A DNA stretch of 5,775 bases, taken from NCBI GenBank assembly GCA_030043175.1, contig JASHYD010001160.1, forward strand, positions 1-5,775, given 5' to 3'. The number at the start of each line of letters is the position of its first letter. The stretch's first letter is position 1. Below, piece after piece: positions 1 to 4,551 of the stretch. The notes under the pieces were generated by a model. The model did no database searches, was not told the DNA's origin, and saw only the letters and a program-made list of their open reading frames with translations. The DNA comes from Xanthobacteraceae bacterium (lineage in GTDB: Bacteria; Pseudomonadota; Alphaproteobacteria; Rhizobiales; Xanthobacteraceae). Position numbers and translations under genes: made by a program.

Positions 1-498
1 GCTCAAGCGGGCCCCAATCATTTTCAATCCCGACACCACCCCCGCATCGGTTTATATGCCTTCATTTCAGACGGCCGCCCGGTCGCTCAAGGTCGTGCCA
101 ATCCCTGCTCCCGTTCATGACGACGTAGAGATCGAAACGGCCATCATCGGCCTCGGGCGCGAGCCGGGAGGCGGCCTTGTCGTCATGGCGGAAGGATTCA
201 ACTCCGTGCGTCGCGTAGCGATCATATCGACGGCCGCCCGAAACAACGTACCGGCGGTCTATAACTGGCCTGACTTGGCCAGAGACGGCGGTTTGCTCTC
301 CTACGGAGTCGACCGGCTAGACTACTTGTCTCGCGCCGCCACTTATGTCGATCGCATTCTACGCGGCGAGAAGCCGGGCGATCTCCCGGTGCAGTTTCCG
401 ACAAAATTCGAGATGGTTGTGAACCTCAAGACCGCCAAAGCGCTCGGCCTACCATTCCGTCGAACCTGCTCGCGGTCGCCGACGAGGTGATCGAATGA
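1..498 (+). pseudogene. C-terminal part of an ABC transporter substrate-binding protein, frameshifted near its end
   Basis: The frame is open from base 2, so the gene begins upstream of the window. About 150 codons match the second lobe of the substrate-binding proteins that occur in tandem sets in Bradyrhizobium (the ABC_sub_bind/TrpX-like group). Recognisable stretches are 'LGREPGGGLVVM', 'DGGLLSYGVD', 'YVDRILRGEKPGDLPVQ' and 'KTAKALGL'. The family acts in the periplasm, delivering a ligand to an ABC importer; the ligand cannot be told from this fragment. After 'KALGL' the frame degenerates and stops at 488-490. Reading one frame over from about base 448 gives 'TIPSNLLAVADEVIE' and a stop at 496-498, which is the normal family ending. 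A single base therefore appears to be missing at about 446-451. This is either a pseudogene or a sequencing error. Family identity is confident; the frameshift is read directly from the sequence. Confidence 0.8.
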
Positions 499-560
499 AC
501 CGGCGGGAGTTCGTTGCAGGGCTCGGGAGGGCGGGGTTTGGCGATTGCAGCGCCAGCTAA
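495..560 (+). pseudogene. Truncated start of a second substrate-binding protein (signal-peptide remnant)
   Basis: The ATG at 495 overlaps the restored stop of the preceding gene (ATGA), the usual coupling in tandem substrate-binding protein operons. It encodes MNRREFVAGLGRAG and stops after 21 codons at 558-560. 'MNRREF-AGLG' is the typical start of the twin-arginine-like or Sec signal peptide in this family. A full gene would continue for roughly 300 residues, but nothing recognisable follows in any frame on this strand. I read it as the 5' stub of a deleted paralogue. A free-standing 21-aa leader peptide is possible but less likely. Confidence 0.6.
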
Positions 561-757
561 ACCCCAGTGCTGACCAAGGCCGCCTTCTGCTTCGCCTGAT
601 ATTTCTTCCAGCTTTCAGCCCAGGCGGCTTTGCGCTGGACCTTCGCCCGGTGTTTCGCAGCCTCGCTTCTGCCACGGCCAGAGGCACTTTTGACGATGCA
701 CGCCGCTGGTTTGGCATCACCGCCCGGAAGCAGAAATTTCGGCCCCCTGCGCGCCAA
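557..757 (-). CDS. Possible small basic hypothetical protein (66 aa)
   Basis: This minus-strand frame begins with TTG at 757-755, just after the LuxR-family regulator's stop at 761-759. It ends TAG at 559-557, overlapping the stop of the truncated substrate-binding protein on the other strand. The product is rich in Lys, Arg and Ala. Its C-terminal third ('KAAWAESWKKYQAKQKAAL') would form a charged amphipathic helix, and most codons in this part end in G or C, like real genes nearby. Against it, there is no Shine-Dalgarno sequence before the TTG, there is no ATG, and I recognise no family. It could be the 3' remnant of a longer gene. I see nothing else in 561-758. Confidence 0.3.
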   Translation of the reverse strand: MARRGPKFLLPGGDAKPAACIVKSASGRGRSEAAKHRAKVQRKAAWAESWKKYQAKQKAALVSTGV

Positions 758-758
758 G

Positions 759-1916
759 TCAGTTCTGACGGAGGCCAGGGAGAGTCGGGGAGATCAGCCG
801 AGTCCAAAGACGCATCAGCTCAGCCTGGCGCGTGACCCCGGTCTTCGAGAAGATGTGTTCGAGGTGGGTTTTCGCCGTCGGCCTGGTGATGCCGAGCGTT
901 GCTGCGGTCTCGTTCAACGTGCGCCCAGCGAACAGGCTGGCGAGCACCTTGGTTTCGGTTGGCGTCAGACCATATGCAGCAGCCAACGTGTCTGCACCAT
1001 CTTGCGCGTCCGGTGGCGCACCGATGAATACGGCCGCAACGGCCGCGGGTTGCAGGCGCGTGCGGAAATCGCTCCCTGTAAGCGGCAGTACATGAGCAAA
1101 CATGGGCGGCGCGTCGGGCTCGGTGAGGCGGATCGCCAGCCCGGTCTTGCCGATGCTGGCCTCGTTTCCGGCTGCAAGGGCGAGGGCCGAGCGCAGCTCG
1201 GATGCCGCTGATGTAGCCGTCGCTTGCAGAATACCTTGAGCGCTGTGAATGGGGCCGCCGCCGTCGCCCGGCATATGCTCTGCCGCGCGGTTGGCGTGAA
1301 GGATGGCGCCATGTTTGTTGGTCAGTACGACCGCACAGCGGAGGGCATCGAGGGCTTCGGCCATCCGTGTACCCTCGATGGTGCGCACATCGAGGACGTT
1401 GCTGATCATCACCGCCCGCCGCAGATGCGGCAGCAACAGCTTGCCAAGCTCGATCTCGCGCTCCGTGATGATGCCCTGGCGTTCGTGCCGGCCGCCGCTA
1501 AAGCAGGACAAAAACAATGGCGTGCTCTTCGAGAAGAACACGATCCAGTCCACCATCCCGAGCGGTTTCGCCCACTGGTGAAAATGCGGAGATGTCTCGA
1601 AATAGGTGGCGGCAATGTGGCGCGAGACCACGTATGGCTCGTCCAACGAGTGCCCGGACTTGAGCGCCCCGCCTAGTATGGCGTCGATCTCAGGGACGTG
1701 TTTTGAGAATTGCTCCATTTGATACGGCGCCACGCTAACCTTATGAAGAAGAAGACGATCGTGCCGAAGATCACTCAAGGTCAGACTCAACATGTGGCAG
1801 TCGAGCGCGTCCATGACATCGGCAAGCGTCTGGTCCCAATGGGAGGGATCGAGGGCACAGTCGTAGATCGAGCCAATCAAGTCCGACAGGGCTTGACGCG
1901 AAATTGCATCGGCCAC
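759..1916 (-). CDS. LuxR-family helix-turn-helix transcriptional regulator (solo)
   Basis: A 385-aa DNA-binding regulator expected in the cytoplasm. Residues about 313-372 form a LuxR/FixJ-type HTH: 'YGLTPTETKVLASLFAGRTL' with the conserved Glu, then 'ETAATLGITRPTAKTHLEHIF' as the turn and recognition helix, then 'KTGVTRQAELMRL'. Residues 1-180 form an alpha-rich sensory region that I cannot assign. Residues about 185-300 look PAS-like ('ALRCAVVLTNKHGAILHANR', then 'AHVLPL...AAVFIG'). There is no receiver domain, and the acyl-homoserine-lactone-binding signature is not evident, so the signal is unknown. The start is GTG at 1916-1914, preceded by GGGGG at 1927-1923 with six bases between. The same arrangement is kept in the duplicated copy at 2637, which supports this start. 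No LuxI-type synthase is nearby. The gene has its own upstream region and appears monocistronic, apart from the doubtful small ORF after it. Confidence 0.88.
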   Translation of the reverse strand: MADAISRQALSDLIGSIYDCALDPSHWDQTLADVMDALDCHMLSLTLSDLRHDRLLLHKVSVAPYQMEQFSKHVPEIDAILGGALKSGHSLDEPYVVSRHIAATYFETSPHFHQWAKPLGMVDWIVFFSKSTPLFLSCFSGGRHERQGIITEREIELGKLLLPHLRRAVMISNVLDVRTIEGTRMAEALDALRCAVVLTNKHGAILHANRAAEHMPGDGGGPIHSAQGILQATATSAASELRSALALAAGNEASIGKTGLAIRLTEPDAPPMFAHVLPLTGSDFRTRLQPAAVAAVFIGAPPDAQDGADTLAAAYGLTPTETKVLASLFAGRTLNETAATLGITRPTAKTHLEHIFSKTGVTRQAELMRLWTRLISPTLPGLRQN

Positions 1917-1964
1917 TGATCACCCCCACAGCTTTCAAGTCCGAATATACCCATAGGATCGGGC

Positions 1965-1974
1965 TGTTATAACA
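1965..1974. promoter_or_regulatory. TGTTATAACA palindrome, candidate -10 element (copy A)
   Basis: A perfect 10-bp palindrome retained exactly at 2698-2707 in copy B. It contains TATAAC on both strands and so could act as a -10 element in either direction. It lies 14 bases from the large palindrome here and 15 in copy B, so the pair behaves as a unit. Confidence 0.4.
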
Positions 1975-1988
1975 TTTTTTGCCCTTCC

Positions 1989-2004
1989 TCGGCCAAATGG
2001 CCGA
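1989..2004. promoter_or_regulatory. 16-bp palindrome, candidate operator (copy A)
   Basis: TCGGCCA-AA-TGGCCGA has perfect 7-bp arms around a 2-bp centre, 73-88 bases upstream of the LuxR-family gene's start codon. An identical 16-mer lies at 2723-2738 in copy B, while bases around it have diverged. Two-fold symmetry of this size suits a dimeric regulator. That the neighbouring LuxR protein binds it is an inference. There is no T-tract directly after it, so it is not a good terminator. Confidence 0.5.
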
Positions 2005-2055
2005 TGCGGGGGCGTTTGAGCCGATGATATTTTGTTAACGAGCTGCCAGCGGGGC

Positions 2056-2270
2056 TAAAGCCGGTCGGCAAGCGATCGAACGGTGAAGGGCGCGTCAGGC
2101 TGGCGCTTCACAGTCAACTGCGGTCATTCCTCAGGGAGATTCCGGGAGTTCTATCCCTTCGGTCGGTCTGTATAACTCGCAGCGGACTCATTCTCTGACT
2201 CGACGCAATGAGTTCGGTCAGGTCCGCCGTGGTGTCCCACACAAGAGACGGTTCTCGGACGGGGACCACG
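2056..2270. other. Intergenic region with one inverted repeat
   Basis: No convincing gene lies here. ACTCATT at 2186-2192 and AATGAGT at 2207-2213 form perfect 7-bp arms around 14 bases. One G-U and one G-C pair extend the stem to 2184-2215. It precedes the small winged-helix-like gene at 2271 and may belong to its leader. A weak TATAAC-like -10 element sits near 2170-2176 with no clear -35. The ATG at 2208 lies in the same frame as the downstream gene, but it sits within the stem and has no Shine-Dalgarno sequence. Confidence 0.35.
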
Positions 2271-2522
2271 ATGGCGATGCCACCTGAACTGCCGCGTCTC
2301 AGTGCCGAGCAGCGGCGCGCACTAAAGCTACTCGCCAGTATTCGGGGCGGGGCCACCGAGGCGACGTTGTTCGCCCATGGATTCTGGCGTGAGATGCTGG
2401 CAGGACTTGTAGTCGCAGGGCTCGCAACTGTGACAACGGCGTTTCTCAGGGCCGGCGGCCCGATGATGAAAGTGGATCGCTACCGGATCACAGCCGCCGG
2501 ACGGAGGGCGATCGAAGGTTGA
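2271..2522 (+). CDS. Small winged-helix-like hypothetical protein (83 aa)
   Basis: The product starts 'MAMPPELPRLSAEQRRALKL' and ends 'VDRYRITAAGRRAIEG'. I recognise this as a short hypothetical protein type common in Bradyrhizobium and relatives, without a known function. The order is helix 'SAEQRRALKLLA', helix 'TEATLFAHGF', helix 'REMLAGLVVAGLATV', then a strand pair closing with 'YRITAAGRRAI'. The last element resembles the wing and final helix of MarR/PadR-type winged-helix folds. DNA binding is therefore plausible but unproven. ATG 2271 is chosen over ATG 2208 because GGGGA precedes it at 2261-2265; ATG 2277 is an alternative giving 'MPPELPRLS'. The gene appears to stand alone. Confidence 0.65.
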   Translation: MAMPPELPRLSAEQRRALKLLASIRGGATEATLFAHGFWREMLAGLVVAGLATVTTAFLRAGGPMMKVDRYRITAAGRRAIEG

Positions 2523-2598
2523 TCGAGCGCTCCAATGATCGGTCGGTCGAGCCCTAATGGTCGATAGCGCCGTCATGCCGAAGGACCCCTTTCCCTGC

Positions 2599-2615
2599 AA
2601 GCCCCAGCCGGGCTT
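2599..2615. other. Short hairpin after the winged-helix-like gene
   Basis: AAGCCC (2599-2604) and GGGCTT (2610-2615) form a perfect 6-bp stem with a 5-base loop, about 77 bases after the stop at 2522. No T-tract follows on either strand, so intrinsic termination is doubtful. It sits exactly where similarity to the LuxR coding region breaks off and may simply mark the junction. The rest of 2523-2598 holds nothing I can identify. Confidence 0.25.
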
Positions 2616-2637
2616 ACCGGGACATCGCTTTGGCCAC
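2614..2637 (-). pseudogene. Seven-codon relic of a lost LuxR-family paralogue
   Basis: The minus strand reads GTG at 2637-2635, then 'MAKAMSR' and TAA at 2616-2614. The intact regulator at 1916 begins 'MADAISRQ', so five of the first seven residues agree. The GGGGGTGATCA leader and GTG start are identical in both. The rest of the paralogue is gone. The length alone would be meaningless, but the contiguous match to the upstream region over more than 150 bases makes common origin convincing. It is unlikely to make a functional product. Confidence 0.65.
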
Positions 2638-2697
2638 TGATCACCCCCAAAGCCTTCAGGTCCGAGTTTTGGTATTGATATACCCACATGATCGCTC

Positions 2698-2707
2698 TGT
2701 TATAACA
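2698..2707. promoter_or_regulatory. TGTTATAACA palindrome, candidate -10 element (copy B)
   Basis: Exact match to 1965-1974. Because TATAAC reads on both strands, this copy could still fire rightward toward the secreted-protein genes, although no good plus-strand -35 at 17 bases is visible. Confidence 0.35.
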
Positions 2708-2722
2708 CTTTTTTACCCTTCC

Positions 2723-2738
2723 TCGGCCAAATGGCCGA
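2723..2738. promoter_or_regulatory. 16-bp palindrome, candidate operator (copy B)
   Basis: Identical to 1989-2004 (TCGGCCA-AA-TGGCCGA). It now lies about 175 bases upstream of the first secreted-protein start codon. If the LuxR-family regulator binds copy A, it should bind here too. Confidence 0.45.
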
Positions 2739-2785
2739 TATGCCGGCCTTCGTGCCGCTGGTATTTTTTCGTTAGCGAGCCGCCA

Positions 2786-2889
2786 TCGGGCGATGCCGAT
2801 AGCCCGAGGATTGAAAGGCGGCCCTAGGGGTGCCTACGGCGGGCAAGCACACTGAAAATTCGTTTGATTGGCGCGCCTTCACGGCGCGC
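2786..2889 (+). other. Structured leader of the secreted-protein cluster (two hairpins)
   Basis: Two inverted repeats precede the Shine-Dalgarno sequence. TCGGGC (2786-2791) pairs with GCCCGA (2802-2807), and a competing small hairpin CATC-GGGC-GATG lies at 2784-2795. GCGCGCC (2871-2877) pairs with GGCGCGC (2883-2889) around TTCAC; this all-GC 7-bp stem ends 24 bases before the ATG at 2914. The stems are visible in the sequence. A role in translation, mRNA stability or attenuation is inference, and no T-tract follows either stem. Confidence 0.35.
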
Positions 2890-2913
2890 GATTGCATCTG
2901 TGTGGAGGAAATC

Positions 2914-3366
2914 ATGAAACGATTAGGGCTAGGGATCGTCGTCGCTATTGGCTTGACGCTGCCGGCGTTTGGGCAAGGCGTCGATCCGTTGATCGGGACG
3001 TGGAAGCTCAACTATGAGAAATCAACAGGGTCTGGCTTTAGAAGCCTCACCTTAACTTTCACCGCAGCGGAAGGGCGAAATCTGGTTGCTGTCACTGATG
3101 GTGTTGATACCCAAGGTAACCAGCTCCACGGCACGTTGAGACATACCTACGATGGAATGCCCCATCCGACAGACGGCGCTCCAGACGCCGACTCGACCAG
3201 TTACACACGGCTTGAAGACACGATAAATGTCGTCCGTTTCAAACGAGGAAAAGTGGTGGAAGTCAGCCAGTCGATAATTGTCCCAGGTAAGACTTATACG
3301 AATTCAGGTGTAAGTGTCGTAAACGGCCAGATTGTCCATTTCACTTTGGTATTGGAACGGCAATAA
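2914..3366 (+). CDS. Secreted hypothetical protein, first tandem paralogue (150 aa)
   Basis: The protein begins with a Sec-type signal peptide: MKR, then the hydrophobic core 'LGLGIVVAIGLTLPAFG', with likely cleavage before 'QGVDP'. The mature part (about 130 residues) starts 'LIGTWKLNYEKS', whose G-x-W recalls the first lipocalin/calycin signature. It is rich in alternating beta-strand-like segments, so a small periplasmic beta-barrel is plausible but not established. Other blocks shared with the next gene are 'GVDTQGN', 'YDGMPHPT', 'SYTR', 'VRFK-GK' and 'VPGKTYT'. ATG 2914 is chosen because GGAGGAA at 2904-2910 precedes it; an in-frame GTG at 2830 would bury the signal peptide behind 28 residues. 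It is the first of the cluster, 13 bases before the next gene. Function unknown. Confidence 0.75.
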   Translation: MKRLGLGIVVAIGLTLPAFGQGVDPLIGTWKLNYEKSTGSGFRSLTLTFTAAEGRNLVAVTDGVDTQGNQLHGTLRHTYDGMPHPTDGAPDADSTSYTRLEDTINVVRFKRGKVVEVSQSIIVPGKTYTNSGVSVVNGQIVHFTLVLERQ

Positions 3367-3379
3367 AGGGGGGGAACTA

Positions 3380-3850
3380 ATGTCACGCATCATTCTCGCT
3401 TGCGCCATCGGGGGCATTTTGGGCGTCCCGGCATTCGGCCAGGGCGTCGATCCATTTATCGGGACCTGGAAGTTCAATGCCGAGAAATCGTCATGCCAAA
3501 CTGGTCGCCAAACTTGTCCACTCATGAAAAGCGAAATTCTCGTTGTTAGCAAAGATGGGCAGAACATCGTCAACAACACCGAAGGTGTGGACAGTCAAGG
3601 TCAGGCGTTCAAAGGGAACTATCAGCACGTCTACGATGGAATGCCTCATCCAACGACGGGCACCGTTTTTGACTCAACTGCTTACACAAGAACAGGCAAC
3701 ACTATAAACGGTGTCCGGTTCAAAGAAGGGAAGGCGATGCAGCTGATGCAGGGGGTAATTATCCCTGGGAAGACTTATACGGCGACGGCCGCAGGCATCA
3801 CCGCAAACGGCCAGCCGTATCATTTCGTTTACGTCTATGACTGGCAATAG
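3380..3850 (+). CDS. Secreted hypothetical protein, second tandem paralogue (156 aa)
   Basis: Clear paralogue of the preceding gene. It has a short signal peptide starting MSRIILACAIGG and ending 'VPAFG', cleaved before 'QGVDP'. The blocks 'FIGTWKFNAEKS', 'GVDSQGQ', 'YDGMPHPT', 'AYTR', 'GVRFKEGK' and 'IIPGKTYT' follow in the same order and spacing. Roughly half of the residues agree by eye. It differs by an insert after the first block, 'CQTGRQTC', whose two cysteines could form a local disulfide in the periplasm. 'LAC' at residues 6-8 is too near the N-terminus to be a lipobox. The ATG at 3380 follows a run of seven G (3368-3374), a strong Shine-Dalgarno-like stretch. It is co-directional and almost contiguous with its neighbours, so probably one transcript. 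Function unknown. Confidence 0.75.
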   Translation: MSRIILACAIGGILGVPAFGQGVDPFIGTWKFNAEKSSCQTGRQTCPLMKSEILVVSKDGQNIVNNTEGVDSQGQAFKGNYQHVYDGMPHPTTGTVFDSTAYTRTGNTINGVRFKEGKAMQLMQGVIIPGKTYTATAAGITANGQPYHFVYVYDWQ

Positions 3851-4037
3851 GGGAAAACTCATGCGTCACATTATTCTCGCTTGCGCCCTCGCGGGCATTT
3901 TGAGCGTACCGGCTAAAGCCGATGAAACCAGGCAAAACCCGCCTAGCCAATTCAACTACATTCAGCCACTTGTAAGACGTCCCCTTGACGGGTCCGTAGT
4001 ACAAATTGAAGCCATCAACGTACACATGAATGCGCAT
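3798..4037 (-). pseudogene. 5' fragment of an NYN-domain (DUF88-like) protein gene
   Basis: The minus strand from ATG 4037-4035 reads 'MRIHVYVDGFNLYYG', 'VKGTSYKWLN' and 'VELARRVLP'. This is the N-terminus of NYN-domain proteins, a PIN-like nuclease fold. 'YVDGFNLYYG' carries the conserved metal-binding Asp (residue 8) and the Asn after it. Homology ends after 36 codons, at 3930. From there the frame runs antisense through the signal peptide of the chimeric secreted ORF to a chance stop at 3798-3800. Full-length members are about 200 residues or more and have further acidic residues, all lost here, so the fragment cannot be an active nuclease. The start is plausible for the family, though only a weak Shine-Dalgarno sequence precedes it. 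Confidence 0.7.
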
Positions 4038-4115
4038 CTTCAGCCCGGCCCCAGATACAGCAAAGGCCACTCCGAAGAGTGGCCCTTGAGCCGACAGCAC
4101 GCTGCCGGCGGGTAG
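3861..4115 (+). CDS. Chimeric ORF: paralogue signal peptide fused to an antisense NYN-gene fragment (84 aa)
   Basis: Starts 10 bases after the second paralogue's stop, with GGGGAAAA at 3851-3858 as Shine-Dalgarno. Residues 1-20 (MRHIILACALAGILSVPA...) are a near copy of the second paralogue's signal peptide, also at the DNA level ('ATTCTCGCTTGCGCC' is shared). None of the family's mature blocks follow. From about base 3930 the frame is antisense to the 5' end of a minus-strand NYN-domain gene, so the remaining 60 or so residues ('QFNYIQPLVRRPLDGSVVQ...') have no independent ancestry I can see. Most likely it is a third tandem copy broken by a deletion or rearrangement. If expressed it would export a short novel polypeptide. 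I rate a functional gene as doubtful. Confidence 0.45.
   Translation: MRHIILACALAGILSVPAKADETRQNPPSQFNYIQPLVRRPLDGSVVQIEAINVHMNAHLQPGPRYSKGHSEEWPLSRQHAAGG
4065..4084 (-). terminator. UUCG hairpin, possible leftward terminator
   Basis: Perfect 8-bp stem GGCCACTC/GAGTGGCC. Read on the minus strand the loop is TTCG closed by C-G, the exceptionally stable UUCG tetraloop, followed by TTTGCTGT. That is a recognisable though weak intrinsic terminator for leftward transcripts. It lies 28 bases before the NYN start and would end whatever was transcribed from the right. On the plus strand the loop is CGAA and no T-tract follows. It also lies inside the chimeric plus-strand ORF. Confidence 0.5.
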
Positions 4116-4263
4116 TTGACCCGAAGTTATGCACGAACTCGGATGAAGTCAAATTCTTATTGACTTTTCAAAAGGAAATGACGGGCGCCGACGCAGAGCT
4201 GGCGCGCCGACCGTAAACCTTTGAAATCATTCAATTTCATTGCAAACAGCCATCTCGATTCTA
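4116..4263. other. Non-coding stretch with a short hairpin
   Basis: No gene is supported. AAGTCAA (4146-4152) pairs with TTGACTT (4160-4166) around a 7-base loop and is followed by TTCAAAAGG on the plus strand. This could be a weak rightward terminator for the secreted-protein cluster, but the stem is AT-rich and the T-run is only four bases long, the last two of them outside the stem. A 27-codon minus-strand frame (4157-4240) starting 'MKLNDFKGLRS' exists but lacks independent support. Confidence 0.3.
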
Positions 4264-4431
4264 TCATCGCCTGACCGCCATCAACCGGTTGGCCGGTACC
4301 TTGAACTCCGCGGCGCCTTTCTCAATAGCGGAAGGCCTCATCAGGGGCCTCTGGGGTTGCCCAGCCGGCTCCTGCTTGGCTCCGAAGAGGAACGAGCGAT
4401 TGCTCGCGAAGGCGGTATGCAAAGCAAACAT
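4264..4431 (-). CDS. Possible small hypothetical protein (55 aa)
   Basis: The minus-strand frame runs from ATG 4431-4429 to TGA 4266-4264. It starts MFALHTAFASNRSFLFGAKQ and continues with 'EPAGQPQRPLMRPSA', 'IEKGAAEFKVPANRLMAVRR'. Composition is protein-like, basic at the end, without a signal peptide. 'EFKVPANRLM' faintly resembles the turn of HigA-type HTH antitoxins, but the rest of that domain is absent, so I do not assign it. No Shine-Dalgarno sequence precedes the ATG. It is divergent from the membrane-protein gene at 4552 and upstream of the UUCG hairpin at 4084-4065 in its own direction. It may be real, a relic or chance. Confidence 0.35.
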   Translation of the reverse strand: MFALHTAFASNRSFLFGAKQEPAGQPQRPLMRPSAIEKGAAEFKVPANRLMAVRR

Positions 4432-4551
4432 GATGCGGCGCGTTGCAACTAAAGCGAGTACGCACCGCTATTGAACGCACGTAGCCGCGGGCCGACACTA
4501 TCGGCATGGCAAAGAAGCCCGAACCGGCGAAATCAGAGCTGCTGGAGCGCC

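Larger units (their letters stand above)
1917..2005 (-). promoter_or_regulatory. Probable promoter and operator region of the LuxR-family gene
   Basis: Read on the minus strand, this holds, from far to near, a 16-bp palindrome at 2004-1989, an A-rich stretch at 1980-1975, and TGTTATAACA at 1974-1965. The last contains a TATAAC that could serve as a -10 element, with a preceding TG. The GGGGG Shine-Dalgarno sequence lies at 1927-1923. TTGGCC inside the large palindrome could be a -35, but its spacing to TATAAC is about 19 bases, longer than ideal. The elements are called mainly because they persist in copy B; the promoter itself is inferred. Confidence 0.5.
1911..2055. repeat. Duplicated regulator upstream region, copy A
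   Basis: This segment runs from the second codon of the LuxR gene outward and is repeated in the same orientation at 2632-2791. The first 34 bases (1911-1944) differ from copy B at three positions. Copy B then carries about 12 extra bases (2666-2677). Similarity resumes at 'ATATACCCA' and is near-perfect through the run TATAACA, T-tract, CCCTTCCTCGGCC, AAATGGCCGAT. It becomes patchy past 2005, fading at about 2055. The repeat is imperfect, so the duplication is not recent. Confidence 0.8.
2632..2791. repeat. Duplicated regulator upstream region, copy B
   Basis: Direct-orientation copy of 1911-2055, with about 12 extra bases (2666-2677) between the leader and the TATAAC element. On its left it carries the LuxR relic; on its right it runs into the leader of the secreted-protein cluster starting at 2914. 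Conserved blocks are the Shine-Dalgarno and GTG context, TGTTATAACA at 2698-2707, CCCTTCC, and the 16-bp palindrome at 2723-2738. Confidence 0.8.

Noticed and set aside
630..1919. Several plus-strand open frames of 69-193 codons across the LuxR-family gene
   Set aside because: They are antisense to a well-supported 385-codon gene with a clear HTH, have Arg/Ala/Pro-heavy composition and lack ribosome binding sites.
2328..2687. 119-codon minus-strand frame opposite the winged-helix-like gene
   Set aside because: Antisense to the better-supported 2271-2522 gene, and it crosses the duplicated leader where the real relic frame is different.
2830..2913. In-frame GTG at 2830 as an upstream start for the first secreted paralogue
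   Set aside because: It would place 28 hydrophilic residues before the signal peptide and run through the GC hairpin, whereas ATG 2914 has a strong Shine-Dalgarno sequence.
3380..3445. Lipoprotein signal ('ILAC') in the second secreted paralogue
   Set aside because: The cysteine is at residue 8, before any adequate hydrophobic core, and the later 'VPAFG-Q' site fits signal peptidase I.
4157..4240. 27-codon minus-strand frame starting 'MKLNDFKGLRS'
   Set aside because: Too short, no Shine-Dalgarno sequence and no recognisable homology; its stop falls in a hairpin loop.
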